The notes below the pieces were generated by a model that had not been told where the DNA came from, did no database searches, and worked only from the letters and a program-made list of their open reading frames with translations. From assembly GCA_021738405.1 (NCBI GenBank), contig JAIPCC010000004.1, positions 1-59,367 of the forward strand: a stretch of 59,367 nucleotides of DNA, given 5' to 3'. The translations under genes were made by a program, and so were the position numbers. Shown here piece after piece: positions 17,915 to 27,511 of the stretch (position 1 is the first letter of the stretch; each line of letters starts with the position of its first letter). This DNA is from Crocinitomicaceae bacterium (GTDB lineage: Bacteria; Bacteroidota; Bacteroidia; Flavobacteriales_D; Crocinitomicaceae).

Positions 17915-19039
17915 ATGTTTGCAGAAACCCTCTTTTACATCGGACCTTACAAGATTTGTTTTTGGAATCTTATTTTTTTGCTGCTCATCTTTTTGGCCGC
18001 CGCCGTATTGCGTCGTTTGGTTCATAAAGCCTTGAAAGGCTATGTCAAGAGTGCCAATATACAATTAGAAGTCAAGCAAATGGCGCGTTTGCGTTTGGTC
18101 AGCCAGAGTGTTTATTTGTTGGCCATTTACATCGCTGTGCTGAGCATGCGCTACAACAACGGGCATGTTACCTTCAATGATTTCTTGCAGTTTAAATTGC
18201 TGTCTTTTGAGAGTTTTAAAATTGATTTTGCCGATATCCTGATCGTTATTTCGGTCTTTTTTGGCGCCAAAATCGCTGTCAATCTCTCGAGGCTCTATTT
18301 TGCGAGGCGCTTCAAAGGAAGCTCAAATTATGATGCCGGCACTGAGTTTGTCTATAACCAATTGGCCAAGTATTTTATTTATGTGGCCTCCATCTTGTTT
18401 TGCTTCAAGCTACTCGGCATAGACCTCATGATCTTACTCACCAGTTCGGTGGGGCTTTTAGTGGGTTTAGGCTTGGGCTTGCAAGATGTTTTCAAGGACA
18501 TGATAGCCGGTGTCGTTTTGCTTTTCGAAGGAAATTTGCGCGTAGGCGATATCGTCGAAATTTCAGGTAAGTCCAAAATGAATGGGGTGAGCAATGAGTC
18601 GATTGTCGCTAAAATTGTTAAAATCAATGTGCGCACCACCCAAATACAGACCCGAGAGGGCAATGTACTGATCATTCCCAATACGCATCTAACCCAAGAC
18701 CGCATCGAAAATTGGAGCCATGGTTCCGAGCTCACGCGTTTTACTATTACACTCACTGTTGCCTATGGCTCCGATATTCCACTCATTGAACGCTTACTTA
18801 CGCAAGCCGCACTCGCGCACCCTAAAGTCAAAAAGAGCAATCCGGTATTTGTTCGGCTTTACGATTTTGGCGATTCAGGCCTAGAGTTGGAACTTGTATT
18901 TTGGGCCGACCAAAGTTGGGATATCAACAACTATAAATCGGAGATCAGACTAGAAATCGACCGCTTGTTTAGAACTTATTCTATAGAAATTCCGTACCCG
19001 CAACGCGTGTTGCATCAGGCGCCTTCTCGCAATTCGTAA
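17915..19039 (+). CDS. MscS-family mechanosensitive channel (larger form)
   Basis: 374 residues from the ATG at 17915, one base after the dnaG stop (TGATATG). Several N-terminal transmembrane helices, then the pore helix and beta domain: [56 protein letters not shown]. This is the MscS core that releases osmolytes on hypo-osmotic shock, in the inner membrane. Its 3' end overlaps the convergent pdxJ by 25 bases. A second, smaller MscS protein lies at 25529-26329. Confidence 0.92.
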   Translation: MFAETLFYIGPYKICFWNLIFLLLIFLAAAVLRRLVHKALKGYVKSANIQLEVKQMARLRLVSQSVYLLAIYIAVLSMRYNNGHVTFNDFLQFKLLSFESFKIDFADILIVISVFFGAKIAVNLSRLYFARRFKGSSNYDAGTEFVYNQLAKYFIYVASILFCFKLLGIDLMILLTSSVGLLVGLGLGLQDVFKDMIAGVVLLFEGNLRVGDIVEISGKSKMNGVSNESIVAKIVKINVRTTQIQTREGNVLIIPNTHLTQDRIENWSHGSELTRFTITLTVAYGSDIPLIERLLTQAALAHPKVKKSNPVFVRLYDFGDSGLELELVFWADQSWDINNYKSEIRLEIDRLFRTYSIEIPYPQRVLHQAPSRNS

Positions 19040-19737
19040 AGATAGCGCTGGATGGTATTTTCAATGCCTAAATACAGTGCATCGGAAATTAATGCATGGC
19101 CAATAGAAACTTCGTCTAGCGCCACAAGCGAAGCCTTCAAGAATGCTAAATTTTCCAAACTGAGGTCGTGCCCAGCATTGATGCCCAAACCTTGTGCATG
19201 TGCGTGAAGCGCTGCTAGGCGGTAGGGTTCTACTGCTGCCTGAGGCCCCAAAGTATAATTTTCGGCATAAGGCCCAGTATAGAATTCAATGCGGTCTGCA
19301 CCAAGCGCCTTGGCTTTGTCAATTTGCGCTAAATCTGTTTCCATAAAAAGCGAAACACGCACCCCTAAAGCTTGAATTTGAGCAATAACAGGCTCGAGAA
19401 ATATAGCTTGTTCGATGCAATTCCAGCCGGCATTGGAGGTGAGTACACCTGGTGGGTCTGGCACTAAAGTGGCTTGTGCCGGACGCAGGTCTTTGATGAG
19501 TTGTAGGTAGCGCGCATCGGGATAGCCTTCGATGTTGAATTCAGTCTGAACGCGCTCGTGTAGGTCGTAGCAATCTTGGGTAGTGATGTGCCGCTCGTCG
19601 GGCCTAGGGTGCACCGTGATGCCCTGGGCACCGAATCTCTCGGCATCGAGTGCAAACTGCAGCACATTTGGGGTCTGACCGCCGCGTGCATTGCGCAGTG
19701 TTGCGATTTTATTGATATTCACGCTGAGTCTGGTCAT
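19015..19737 (-). CDS. pdxJ: Pyridoxine 5'-phosphate synthase PdxJ
   Basis: 240 residues, the usual family length. Condenses 3-amino-1-hydroxyacetone phosphate with 1-deoxyxylulose 5-phosphate in vitamin B6 synthesis. The start at 19737 gives the family opening [20 protein letters not shown]; a further upstream Met adds 7 residues without support. Seen: [33 protein letters not shown] and GHDLSLENL. Single gene, tail-to-tail with mscS (25-base overlap) and divergent from the CBS gene. Confidence 0.96.
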   Translation of the reverse strand: MTRLSVNINKIATLRNARGGQTPNVLQFALDAERFGAQGITVHPRPDERHITTQDCYDLHERVQTEFNIEGYPDARYLQLIKDLRPAQATLVPDPPGVLTSNAGWNCIEQAIFLEPVIAQIQALGVRVSLFMETDLAQIDKAKALGADRIEFYTGPYAENYTLGPQAAVEPYRLAALHAHAQGLGINAGHDLSLENLAFLKASLVALDEVSIGHALISDALYLGIENTIQRYLYELREGA

Positions 19738-19755
19738 GGCACAATAATTGAGTTG

Positions 19756-19763
19756 CAAAAGTA
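19756..19763 (-). promoter_or_regulatory. Candidate -7 box of pdxJ
   Basis: TACTTTTG on the minus strand, 18 bases before the pdxJ ATG, fits TAnnTTTG. No -33 TTG is seen at normal spacing. Confidence 0.35.
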
Positions 19764-19799
19764 CGAAACATTCAAGTAATTTAGTATTTTGCGCCCACT

Positions 19800-20462
19800 A
19801 TGAGAGCTTCCAATATTCTTTCTGAACAAATACCGCCTTTATTGCACACCGATAGCGGAGAAAAAGCGCTGTTATGGATGGACGAATTTCAGGTCAATCA
19901 CCTACCTGTACTGAAAAACGGCAATTTTGTCGGGCTGGTTTCGGAATCCGAATTACTCGATCAAATCAGTCTCGAAGAAAGCCTAGATGAGCTCTTTCAG
20001 CACCTTCCGCGTCCTTTTGCTTTTGCCGATGCGCATCTGTTTGATTTACTTCAGCATTTTGCGCTCTTCAAATTAACGGTCTTACCCGTCCTGGACCGCC
20101 AGGAAAATTACCTCGGCGTCATTAGCGCGCAAGAATTGCTTCAGTTACTAGCAGACACCAGCGGGCTCAACGAATCCGGTTCTGTTTTGGTCCTCGAAAT
20201 GAATGCCAACGACTACACACTTGCTCAGATTGCTCAAATCGTAGAGAGCAACCAAGCTAAAATCCTGAATTTATTCGTGAGCTACGTTCCAGATAGCACC
20301 AAAATTCAGGTCAATTTGCGCATCAATCAACAAAATTTAAGTGCAATTATCCGTACCTTTGAGCGCTATGATTACCATGTATTGGTCAGCTATGAAGACA
20401 GTCAACAACCAAGTGAGCTCCAAGATCGCTACCAAGAACTCATGCATTATTTGAGCATGTAA
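19800..20462 (+). CDS. CBS-domain protein
   Basis: 220 residues. Two CBS motifs (about 1-60 with HLPVLKNGNFVGLVSESEL, and about 75-120 with VLPVLDRQENYLGVIS) form a Bateman module that normally binds adenosine nucleotides. The C-terminal about 90 residues look like an ACT-type fold (SVLVLEMNANDYTLAQIAQIVESN). No catalytic domain, so a stand-alone nucleotide-sensing protein. The stop TAA overlaps the nadK start by one base, so it may act on or with NAD kinase, a conserved-looking pairing (inference). Confidence 0.82.
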   Translation: MRASNILSEQIPPLLHTDSGEKALLWMDEFQVNHLPVLKNGNFVGLVSESELLDQISLEESLDELFQHLPRPFAFADAHLFDLLQHFALFKLTVLPVLDRQENYLGVISAQELLQLLADTSGLNESGSVLVLEMNANDYTLAQIAQIVESNQAKILNLFVSYVPDSTKIQVNLRINQQNLSAIIRTFERYDYHVLVSYEDSQQPSELQDRYQELMHYLSM

Positions 20463-21349
20463 TGAAACAAATCGCCTTATACGCCAAAAAAGTATTCAAG
20501 CAAGACTACAGCGTCTTTGAAAACCTACTCAAGGGAATTGAGCTTTTGGGTTGGGTGCCGGTACTCGAGAAAGAACTCGCACAACAACTGCACACAAAAT
20601 ACCATCTCAATACAAACTACAAAACCTTCGAGAACCACCTCGATCTCCAAACTGGCTATGACCTCATGATCAGTCTTGGTGGCGACGGCACTTTTTTGAA
20701 GGCAGTTTCTTTTATCCGAGATTCCGGCGTGCCTATACTCGGGATCAACACCGGCCGTTTGGGTTTTTTATCCAATCTTTCCAAAGACCAGATCGCTCAA
20801 ACGCTTGAGCGCTTTGCTGCAGGTCAGTACGAGTTTCAGAAAAGGTCTTTGCTCAGGGTTCATACCGAAAACGACCTCTTTGCAGACGAAAACTTTGCCC
20901 TCAACGAGCTCACGCTACAGAAAAAAGACACGTCATCCATGATCAAAGTGCATGCGTATCTCGGCGATAAATTCCTCAATACCTATTGGGCCGATGGCCT
21001 AATTGTTGCCACGCCAACAGGTTCTACAGCCTACAGCCTCAGTTGCGGTGGCCCCATCATTACGCCAGGTTGCCAAGTGCATATCCTCACGCCAATTGCC
21101 CCACACAACCTCAATGTGCGTCCGGTAGTTGTACCAGACCACATGCCGATATCACTGCAAGTAGAGGGCCGAGATCGTTCTTATTTACTATCTTTGGATG
21201 GCCATTCTCAGCACATTAAACAGGGGGAGAAGGTGACCATTACCAAAGCAGAATTCATGATCAACGTCGTGAAATTCGAAGACAACAACTTTTTAGACAC
21301 CATCCGAAACAAAATGTTTTGGGGCTCAGATACCCGAAATGAAATTTAA
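20462..21349 (+). CDS. nadK: NAD kinase
   Basis: 295 residues. Phosphorylates NAD to NADP with ATP in the cytoplasm. Seen: GGDGT (73-77), NTGRLGFL, NELTL, and the ADGLIVATPTGSTAYSLSCGGP segment. Coupled to the CBS gene (TAATG overlap) and abutting the FKBP gene, whose ATG follows the stop directly. Confidence 0.97.
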   Translation: MKQIALYAKKVFKQDYSVFENLLKGIELLGWVPVLEKELAQQLHTKYHLNTNYKTFENHLDLQTGYDLMISLGGDGTFLKAVSFIRDSGVPILGINTGRLGFLSNLSKDQIAQTLERFAAGQYEFQKRSLLRVHTENDLFADENFALNELTLQKKDTSSMIKVHAYLGDKFLNTYWADGLIVATPTGSTAYSLSCGGPIITPGCQVHILTPIAPHNLNVRPVVVPDHMPISLQVEGRDRSYLLSLDGHSQHIKQGEKVTITKAEFMINVVKFEDNNFLDTIRNKMFWGSDTRNEI

Positions 21350-22072
21350 ATGAACATGAAAAAAACACTTATCCCTATTATGGCCATTGCGTTGGCTTTT
21401 CAAGCAAATGCCCAAGAGCCACAAGTCAAATCAAGAATAGATTCTGTCAGCTACTTAGCCGGACAAAACATCGCGCAAAGCGTCCTCAAAGATTTTCCGG
21501 AGGCCAATGTAACCTTGTTACTACAAGGTATTAGCGATGCCATGATGGAGCGCCCAAGTTTGATTCAAGATCCAGCCAATCAGTGCGTCATGTCTTATTT
21601 TCAAGAAAAGATGCAGGCGGTACAGCAAGCAGAAGAAGCAGTCAATCAAGAAGCACTTGCTGCCGAAAAAGAAGCGGGCAGAGTGAATCGCGAGAAAGGA
21701 GAAGCTTTTCTGATTGAAAATGCCAAGAAAAAAGAAATTCAAGTAACGGCCAGCGGCCTGCAATACGAAGTCCTCAAAAAGGGTAGAGGCAGCAAGCCGA
21801 CCGCGAGTTCTACTGTAAAGGTTCACTACACAGGCACCAACATTGACGGTCAAATTTTTGATAGCTCCGTAGAGCGCAAAGAACCTATCTCTTTCCCGCT
21901 CAATGCAGTCATTCCCGGCTGGACCGAAGGCGTACAGCTCATGAGCGTAGGTTCTAAATACCGTTTTTACATCCCACAAGAATTGGCTTATGGCCCGGGT
22001 TCACCAACAGAATTGATTCCGCCATATTCCGTTCTTATCTTTGAAGTTGAATTACTAGACATCGAAAAATAA
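21350..22072 (+). CDS. Exported FKBP-type peptidyl-prolyl isomerase
   Basis: 240 residues. Signal peptide (1-21, ending ANAQ), an N-terminal dimerisation/helical region ([20 protein letters not shown] type), a long helix, then the FKBP domain (about 150-240) with [30 protein letters not shown] and PELAYG-like QELAYG. Resembles FkpA/Mip foldases of the periplasm. Immediately followed by a cyclophilin-FKBP fusion. Confidence 0.92.
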   Translation: MNMKKTLIPIMAIALAFQANAQEPQVKSRIDSVSYLAGQNIAQSVLKDFPEANVTLLLQGISDAMMERPSLIQDPANQCVMSYFQEKMQAVQQAEEAVNQEALAAEKEAGRVNREKGEAFLIENAKKKEIQVTASGLQYEVLKKGRGSKPTASSTVKVHYTGTNIDGQIFDSSVERKEPISFPLNAVIPGWTEGVQLMSVGSKYRFYIPQELAYGPGSPTELIPPYSVLIFEVELLDIEK

Positions 22073-22076
22073 TATC

Positions 22077-23177
22077 ATGAAAAAGTTACTTTTTACACTC
22101 CTCTTTTTGCCATTTACTGGTTTACTTCATGCGCAGCACGCCACCGAAATCCAAGATGGTATTTATGCGCGCTTTACCACCAATAAGGGCATTATTGTTT
22201 GTCAATTAGAATACCAAAAAACACCCATGACCGTCGGAAATTTCGTCGGTTTGGCAGAAGGAAAGCTCAAAGTCAACGATATCGTTGTGAGCAAGCCCTT
22301 TTTTGACGGCTTGGTGTTTCACCGCGTAATCGCCGATTTCATGATCCAAGGTGGCGACCCACAAGGTACCGGTGCCGGCGATCCAGGTTACAAATTTTAT
22401 GACGAAATTGACCCAACGCTCAAGCATGTAGGCCCAGGGATCCTCTCCATGGCTAACTCAGGCCCGAACACCAACGGCTCGCAATTTTTCATCACGCACA
22501 AAGAAACGGCTTGGCTAGACGGCAAGCACACCGTTTTTGGAAATGTGGTTTCGGGGCAAGAGGTCGTGGACGCTATTGCACAAAACGACACCATGCGCAA
22601 AGTAGAAATCATTCGCGTGGGTACAAAAGCTCAAAAATGGGATGCGCAGGCTGCATTTGACCAAGTTTATTTGGCTAAAAAAGCAGCAGAAGCACAAGAG
22701 CAAGCCGAGCTCGCACAAATTGCGGCAATGTCCCAGGATGACTACAAAAACTTTATGTTTGCCGAAGTAAAAAAGAATTATCCTAAGGCGCAGCAGAGCC
22801 CAACAGGATTGGTTTATGTCATTTTAGATGGGGGTAAAGGAGCTGAGGTCAAGGAAGGCAACAAAGTGAGCCTGCACTATACCGGTACTTTCCGTCGCGG
22901 CGGCAAAAAATTCGACTCCTCCAAAGACCGCAATGCACCTATGGATTTTCAATACAAAGTGCAGCGCATGATTCCCGGTTTTGAGGAAGGCATCACGCTC
23001 ATCAAAGAGGGCGGGAAAATCTTATTGTTTATTCCTTACTACAACGCCTACGGCAAACAAGGCCGTCCGGGTTCTATTCCAGCCTATGCAGATTTGGTTT
23101 TTGAAATTGAATTATTGCAAGTAACTGCAGACGCACAAGCAGTTCCTCACGGAGAACACGACGGACATCAGCATTAA
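22077..23177 (+). CDS. Exported cyclophilin-FKBP fusion peptidyl-prolyl isomerase
   Basis: 366 residues. Signal peptide (1-19, ending LLHAQ), cyclophilin domain (about 30-185: [35 protein letters not shown]), an Ala/Gln-rich helical linker, then an FKBP domain (about 250-350: [30 protein letters not shown]). Two unrelated prolyl isomerase folds in one secreted chain. The tail is His-rich (HGEHDGHQH) and might bind metal. Four bases separate it from the upstream FKBP gene. Confidence 0.93.
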   Translation: MKKLLFTLLFLPFTGLLHAQHATEIQDGIYARFTTNKGIIVCQLEYQKTPMTVGNFVGLAEGKLKVNDIVVSKPFFDGLVFHRVIADFMIQGGDPQGTGAGDPGYKFYDEIDPTLKHVGPGILSMANSGPNTNGSQFFITHKETAWLDGKHTVFGNVVSGQEVVDAIAQNDTMRKVEIIRVGTKAQKWDAQAAFDQVYLAKKAAEAQEQAELAQIAAMSQDDYKNFMFAEVKKNYPKAQQSPTGLVYVILDGGKGAEVKEGNKVSLHYTGTFRRGGKKFDSSKDRNAPMDFQYKVQRMIPGFEEGITLIKEGGKILLFIPYYNAYGKQGRPGSIPAYADLVFEIELLQVTADAQAVPHGEHDGHQH

Positions 23178-23189
23178 AATACCGCTGTT

Positions 23190-23840
23190 TTAGTTCGAAA
23201 AAGCGTAAGAAACAATATTGGCGCCCATCTGCAAAGCTTGGCGCCTTTTTTCTGCGGTGTCGTTGTGCACTTGTGGGTCTTCCCAACCGTCGGACAAATC
23301 GGTTTCGTAGGTATACAGGCAAACCAATCGGCCATCAATGACTATCCCAAAAGCTTGAGGGCGTTTGCCGTCGTGCTCATGAATTTTAGGCAAGCCATTT
23401 GCAAAAGTATAATGTGCCGAAAAAATAGGATGGCTAGACGGCACTTCGGTCAGGGTAGCTTCTGGAAACACTTTTTTGAGCTCAGCCCGAATGAAGCCAT
23501 CCATCCCGTAGTTGTCGTCGATGTGTAAAAAACCACCCGCGAGCAAGTAGGTTCTCAGGTTCAAGGCTTCAGCTTTTGAAAACACAACATTTCCATGGCC
23601 AGTCATGTGTAAGAGCGGATACTGATACAAATCTGCACTTCCTACCTCTACATACGGCACTTCTTTAGAGATGCTCATGCCGAGCTCTGTATTGCAGAAT
23701 TTGATCAAGTTGGGCAGCGCTGTGGGGTTGGCATAGTAATCGCCGCCGCCATTATACTTGAGCACCGCTAACTGATAGCTTTGTGCCAATACACTGAGCG
23801 TTACAAATAGGGAACAGATGAGCAGACTGATTTTTTTCAC
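23190..23840 (-). CDS. DUF4159-domain exported protein
   Basis: 216 residues. Signal peptide (1-19, ending VLAQ). The body carries the DUF4159 core MTGHGNVVFSKAEALNLRTYL followed by GGFLHIDDNYGMDGF, related to glutamine-amidotransferase-like folds but without an evident catalytic cysteine. Exact function unknown. Its ATG overlaps the ribD stop by 4 bases, so it is translated from the ribD transcript. Convergent with the PPIase fusion gene. Confidence 0.88.
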   Translation of the reverse strand: MKKISLLICSLFVTLSVLAQSYQLAVLKYNGGGDYYANPTALPNLIKFCNTELGMSISKEVPYVEVGSADLYQYPLLHMTGHGNVVFSKAEALNLRTYLLAGGFLHIDDNYGMDGFIRAELKKVFPEATLTEVPSSHPIFSAHYTFANGLPKIHEHDGKRPQAFGIVIDGRLVCLYTYETDLSDGWEDPQVHNDTAEKRRQALQMGANIVSYAFSN

Positions 23841-24871
23841 GTTCGTCTTTTATAATAGTAAATTTGGTCGGTCCCGAAAGGATGCACATTGGTAGGCACC
23901 CGATTCAACACAGGTGCTTTGATGCCCTCTCCGTAGTTCAGGTCTCCAACGAGCACATACGCTTCGTCCCAGACGTTGTCAATGATGAAATATTGTAGTG
24001 TCCGGCTTCCGCCTTCAACCATTACAGAGTGAATGCCACGTTTGTAGAGCTCTTCGAGGATGTTTTTGGTGGCGGTTTCTTGGATTTTGATCCATTCGAT
24101 GTTGCCTTTGGTTTCGTTTTTGAGCCGATTGAAGATGAGCGTTGGGGCGTCTTCGGAAAACAAACTGATGTCGTTTTGAACTTGAAGTTGGCTGTCGATT
24201 AAAATTCTGATGGGGTTTTTGCCGCTGACTTCCCGGACTGTTAGAGATGGGTTGTCATTGAGTGCGGTGTGCTTACCCACAAGAATACTCATTTCCTGAC
24301 TGCGCCAATGGTGCACGAGTGATCTCGATTCTTCGGAGGATATCCAGTTGATGCCTTTTTGTGCGGTGTCTCGGAGGCGGTCCAGAAAGCCATCTTTGGT
24401 TTGGGCCCACTTCAGTACCACATGCGGTCTTTGTTTTTGATGGAAGCAAAAAAAGCGTTTGTTGAGCTGTTTGGCAGCGGCTTCCAAGATACCAAGCTCT
24501 ACTTGAATTCCTGCTTTGAGTAGGCGCTCAATGCCTTTGCCGGCAACTTTCGGATTGGGGTCTTTGCAAGCAACCACCACTTGGGCCACTTTTTTTTCAA
24601 TGAGTAGGTTGCTGCAGGGTGGTGTTTTGCCAAAATGCGCACAGGGTTCTAGACTTACATAGACCGTAGCGCCTTCAATTTCATGTTGATCCTGAACGGC
24701 TGCCATGGCCTGAACCTCGGCATGCGGCCCTCCAAAAACTTGGTGGTAACCTTCGCCAATAATTTTGCCGTTCTTGACAATGACGCAGCCCACCATAGGG
24801 TTAGGCGCAACCAATCCTTGGCCCAAAATAGCGAGGTCGAGGCAGCGCTGCATGTAGTCTTGAGGCTTCAT
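23837..24871 (-). CDS. ribD: Bifunctional riboflavin deaminase/reductase RibD
   Basis: 344 residues. Second and third steps of riboflavin synthesis. N-terminal deaminase: HAEVQAM with H50 and E52, PCAHFGKTPPC with C77 and C86 as zinc ligands. C-terminal reductase from about 150: VVLKWAQTKDGFLD, SLVHHWRSQ, MVEGGSRTLQYF. A -7 box ends 5 bases before the ATG. The unit ends with the DUF4159 gene. Confidence 0.96.
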   Translation of the reverse strand: MKPQDYMQRCLDLAILGQGLVAPNPMVGCVIVKNGKIIGEGYHQVFGGPHAEVQAMAAVQDQHEIEGATVYVSLEPCAHFGKTPPCSNLLIEKKVAQVVVACKDPNPKVAGKGIERLLKAGIQVELGILEAAAKQLNKRFFCFHQKQRPHVVLKWAQTKDGFLDRLRDTAQKGINWISSEESRSLVHHWRSQEMSILVGKHTALNDNPSLTVREVSGKNPIRILIDSQLQVQNDISLFSEDAPTLIFNRLKNETKGNIEWIKIQETATKNILEELYKRGIHSVMVEGGSRTLQYFIIDNVWDEAYVLVGDLNYGEGIKAPVLNRVPTNVHPFGTDQIYYYKRRT

Positions 24872-24876
24872 TGATC

Positions 24877-24884
24877 CAAAGTTA
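24877..24884 (-). promoter_or_regulatory. -7 box of ribD
   Basis: TAACTTTG on the minus strand, ending 5 bases before the ribD ATG. Identical to the boxes of the DUF983 and cca genes. No -33 TTG found. Confidence 0.5.
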
Positions 24885-24890
24885 CTGATT

Positions 24891-25502
24891 TCATACAGAC
24901 GGCTGTATCCAACGAAAGGTTAAATTGAGCCGGGCTTCAGTCAAAGCGCGTTTTTTTGGAAGTTGGTGTTTGTAGTGGTGTTGCAAAGGCCCGTGCATGT
25001 GCAGCAAACTTCCGTCTGCCAAAAGAACACTTTTTTTCTGCCCTGTAGACAAATGTTTCAGTTCAAAGGAGCGTTCGGCACCCAGGCTGATCGAAGCGAT
25101 GCTAGGGTTCAGGCCAAGTGTTTTTTCGTTGTCGGCATGCCAGCCATTTGAATCTTGTCCGTCTCGGTAGTAATTGATCAAGAGCGCATTGTACTTGTAG
25201 CCAGTGCGTTCTTGTACTTCGAGCCTAAGCTCTTCGAGGAAAGTAGGGAATTTTTCGGCTTGTAGTTGTTGACCTGAGTAGCCGTATTGTTCGCCGTTCA
25301 GGGCATAGTAAGCTTCGAGTCTTGGCACTTTGATTTTTTTTCCAAAGAGCACGATTTCGTTTTGTTGAAAGGAGTCGAGGCGAAGGAGCTGTTGGAGCAG
25401 TGCTGCGCGTGCAGCTGGCGCTAAAAAATTTGGGTAATAGTCGGCAAAGCCATCGGTGGCTACAACCCTAATTGGCTCCAAATTTTCATACTCGCTAAAC
25501 AT
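24891..25502 (-). CDS. AlkB-like 2-oxoglutarate/Fe(II)-dependent dioxygenase
   Basis: 203 residues, as usual for AlkB homologues. Repairs alkylated bases by oxidative demethylation. Seen: the YNALLINYYRDGQDSNGWHAD segment with H122 and D124, third iron ligand H179 in HHYKHQLPK, and RLNLTFR (R191, R197) for 2-oxoglutarate. Its stop is 19 bases from the ribD start on the same strand. Divergent from the second MscS gene. Confidence 0.93.
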   Translation of the reverse strand: MFSEYENLEPIRVVATDGFADYYPNFLAPAARAALLQQLLRLDSFQQNEIVLFGKKIKVPRLEAYYALNGEQYGYSGQQLQAEKFPTFLEELRLEVQERTGYKYNALLINYYRDGQDSNGWHADNEKTLGLNPSIASISLGAERSFELKHLSTGQKKSVLLADGSLLHMHGPLQHHYKHQLPKKRALTEARLNLTFRWIQPSV

Positions 25503-25505
25503 TTC

Positions 25506-25513
25506 TATTTTTG
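25506..25513 (+). promoter_or_regulatory. Candidate -7 box of the small MscS gene
   Basis: TATTTTTG, 15 bases before the ATG at 25529, in the 26-base divergent gap with the alkB-like gene. No -33 TTG at normal spacing. Confidence 0.4.
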
Positions 25514-25528
25514 TGTTAAAATTACGAC

Positions 25529-26329
25529 ATGCACTTTATAGAAACACTTTTTGATCTCAAAACCGGAGATTTTAGCAAAGTTATTTTTGGTTTACTGACT
25601 AATCTGTTGCTGGCCATCGTTATTGCTGTCGTTGGTTTTTGGCTGACGGGTGTCCTGACGCGCTTGGTTAACCGCATTTTGCGCAAAAGCGAAACAGATC
25701 CTGGGCTCATTTCATTTTTAACGAGTTTCTTATCGATGGCCCTCAAAATTATGGTGTCCATTACGGCGATTACCCAATTGGGTGTCGAGATGACCTCCTT
25801 TTTGACGCTACTTGGTGCCGCAGGTATTGCAGTTGGTATGGCTTTTTCAGGAACGCTTTCAAACTTTGCTGGTGGCATCATGATTCTCGTGCTCAAGCCC
25901 TTCAAAGTGGGTGACGACATCGAGGCGCTCGGCGAACAAGGCGTTGTTTCCGAAATTCAGATTTTCAATACCTACCTCAAAACTGCCGACAACAAAATAT
26001 TGGTGCATCCAAACGGCCCTTTGGCCAACGGCACTATTGTCAATTTCACCAAAGAAAAAACGCGCAGAATCGAATGGACCTTCGTTTTTGAACAAAGCGT
26101 TCAAATCAGCCAAATTCAAGAGGTAATCTTGGCTAGTTTGGCCTCAGACAAACGTATCTTGCACAAACCCGAGCCATTAGTGGGCGTACAGCAACTCAAT
26201 GCATCTGGTCTGCACATGCAGGTGCATTGCTGGGTCAAAACCGCAGACTATGGAACTGTTTTTCATCAGGGGCAACAAGCACTCATCGAAGCATTGTATG
26301 CGCATGCGCTGCCTTTTGCTAAATCTTAA
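25529..26329 (+). CDS. Small MscS-family mechanosensitive channel
   Basis: 266 residues, close to E. coli MscS. Transmembrane helices at about 20-40 and 65-85, pore helix GAAGIAVGMAFSGTLSNFAGG, then LVLKPFKVGDDIEALGEQG and the beta domain with HPNGPLANGTIVNFT. Inner-membrane osmotic safety valve. Shorter than the MscS-like protein at 17915 and not closely similar outside the core. Confidence 0.93.
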   Translation: MHFIETLFDLKTGDFSKVIFGLLTNLLLAIVIAVVGFWLTGVLTRLVNRILRKSETDPGLISFLTSFLSMALKIMVSITAITQLGVEMTSFLTLLGAAGIAVGMAFSGTLSNFAGGIMILVLKPFKVGDDIEALGEQGVVSEIQIFNTYLKTADNKILVHPNGPLANGTIVNFTKEKTRRIEWTFVFEQSVQISQIQEVILASLASDKRILHKPEPLVGVQQLNASGLHMQVHCWVKTADYGTVFHQGQQALIEALYAHALPFAKS

Positions 26330-26366
26330 AGTTTTTATTAATTTCGGGCCCTAACCCATTTCTACT

Positions 26367-27296
26367 ATGCTACTCACTATCCTGCTTTTAATTTTTACTG
26401 TTGTTGTTGCACCACTGATTTGTTTGAACTTCGGCTACACGCCCAATGAACTGCAATTTGATATTTTAAGTCAGATGGCTTTGCCTGTTGGTTTGGTCAT
26501 TGCGTATTGCTTTGTTGTCGGTGAAATCTCGCGCAACAACTCTCAGGTCGATAAACTCTGGAGCATCGTTCCCATCTACTACGTTTGGCACATGACCCTT
26601 TTGGCGCCAGAATTGTCAGAGCGCATGGTCTTGATGGCTATTCTCGTCACCATTTGGGGTGCACGCCTGACCTTCAATTTTGCCCGCCGCGGTGCCTACA
26701 CTTGGCGTTTTTGGGCTGGAGAAGAAGACTACCGCTGGGAAGAACTCCGCAAGCGCCCAGGCTTCAACAACAACTTCATTTGGGGTCTTTTCAACTTGTT
26801 TTTCATCTCGGCATACCAAAATATCCTGATTTTCTCCTTCACAGTACCCATCATTGCAACACTTTCTGATCAAGCCAATCCGCAATTGAATGTCGTGGAC
26901 TACCTCTTGTCTGCACTCCTTTTGCTTGCGGTAGCCATTGAGTTTGTGGCAGATCAGCAACAATACGTTTTTCAGACAGAAAAGCACCGTCGCATCAAGG
27001 CGGGAGAAGCTCTCGGCGACTACGAAAAAGGATTTGTATCCACAGGCTTGTGGGGCATTGTACGCCATCCAAATTATGCCATGGAGCAAAGTATTTGGGT
27101 CATTTTCTACTTGTTCAGCGTCAATGCTACTGGCCAATGGGTCAACTGGACGATCGGAGGTTGTGTCTTGCTACTCATTCTTTTCAAAGGCAGTTCAGAT
27201 TTTTCTGAAGAGCTCTCCGCCAACAAGTATCCAGCCTACAAAGACTACCAAAAAAACGTTCCGAGGTTTATTCCGTTTTTGAAATTGGGGAAGTAA
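26367..27296 (+). CDS. DUF1295 (steroid 5-alpha-reductase-like) membrane protein
   Basis: 309 residues with about seven transmembrane helices. Seen: the DUF1295 signature near the C-terminus, GLWGIVRHPNYAMEQSIW, and FSEELSANKYPAYKDYQKNVPRFIP, and an upstream RKRPGFNN segment. The fold is that of isoprenylcysteine methyltransferases and steroid reductases, which act on lipids in the inner membrane. The substrate is unknown. Confidence 0.87.
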   Translation: MLLTILLLIFTVVVAPLICLNFGYTPNELQFDILSQMALPVGLVIAYCFVVGEISRNNSQVDKLWSIVPIYYVWHMTLLAPELSERMVLMAILVTIWGARLTFNFARRGAYTWRFWAGEEDYRWEELRKRPGFNNNFIWGLFNLFFISAYQNILIFSFTVPIIATLSDQANPQLNVVDYLLSALLLLAVAIEFVADQQQYVFQTEKHRRIKAGEALGDYEKGFVSTGLWGIVRHPNYAMEQSIWVIFYLFSVNATGQWVNWTIGGCVLLLILFKGSSDFSEELSANKYPAYKDYQKNVPRFIPFLKLGK

Positions 27297-27320
27297 GAAA
27301 GTTTTGAAGAGGTGGTATGG

Positions 27321-27483
27321 CTACCTCATGAACTTCATGACACTAAACGCCAACGCAAAAAATACGACAATTTGCATGAACCATTGCGCACTGCTACGGT
27401 GTCCTTTAGAGCGCAGGTAGAAATGATTGGTAGTTCCTAAAATGAGGCCAATAAGCAAGGAAAGTAAATAAAGGATTTTTCAT
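27321..27483 (-). CDS. Small two-helix membrane protein, start unclear or single-base frameshift
   Basis: Read on the minus strand to the TAG at 27321-27323, an open frame encodes ILYLLSLLIGLILGTT, then a short polar loop NHFYLRSKGHRSSAQW, then a second hydrophobic helix ending SVMKFMR. The only well placed ATG (27483) is followed by a run of five A that puts it one base out of frame; four A would give a clean 53-residue protein starting MKILYLL. As it stands, translation would need the TTG at 27458 (45 residues), slippage in the A run, or a sequence error. It lies 28 bases after the DinB-like gene on the same strand. No family recognised. Confidence 0.5.
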
Positions 27484-27511
27484 CGAAAGCACAAGCGCAA
27501 AAGCAAATACT

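Noticed and set aside
19782-19791. -7 box before the CBS gene
   Set aside because: TAGTATTTTG has the wrong spacing between TA and TTTG by two bases.
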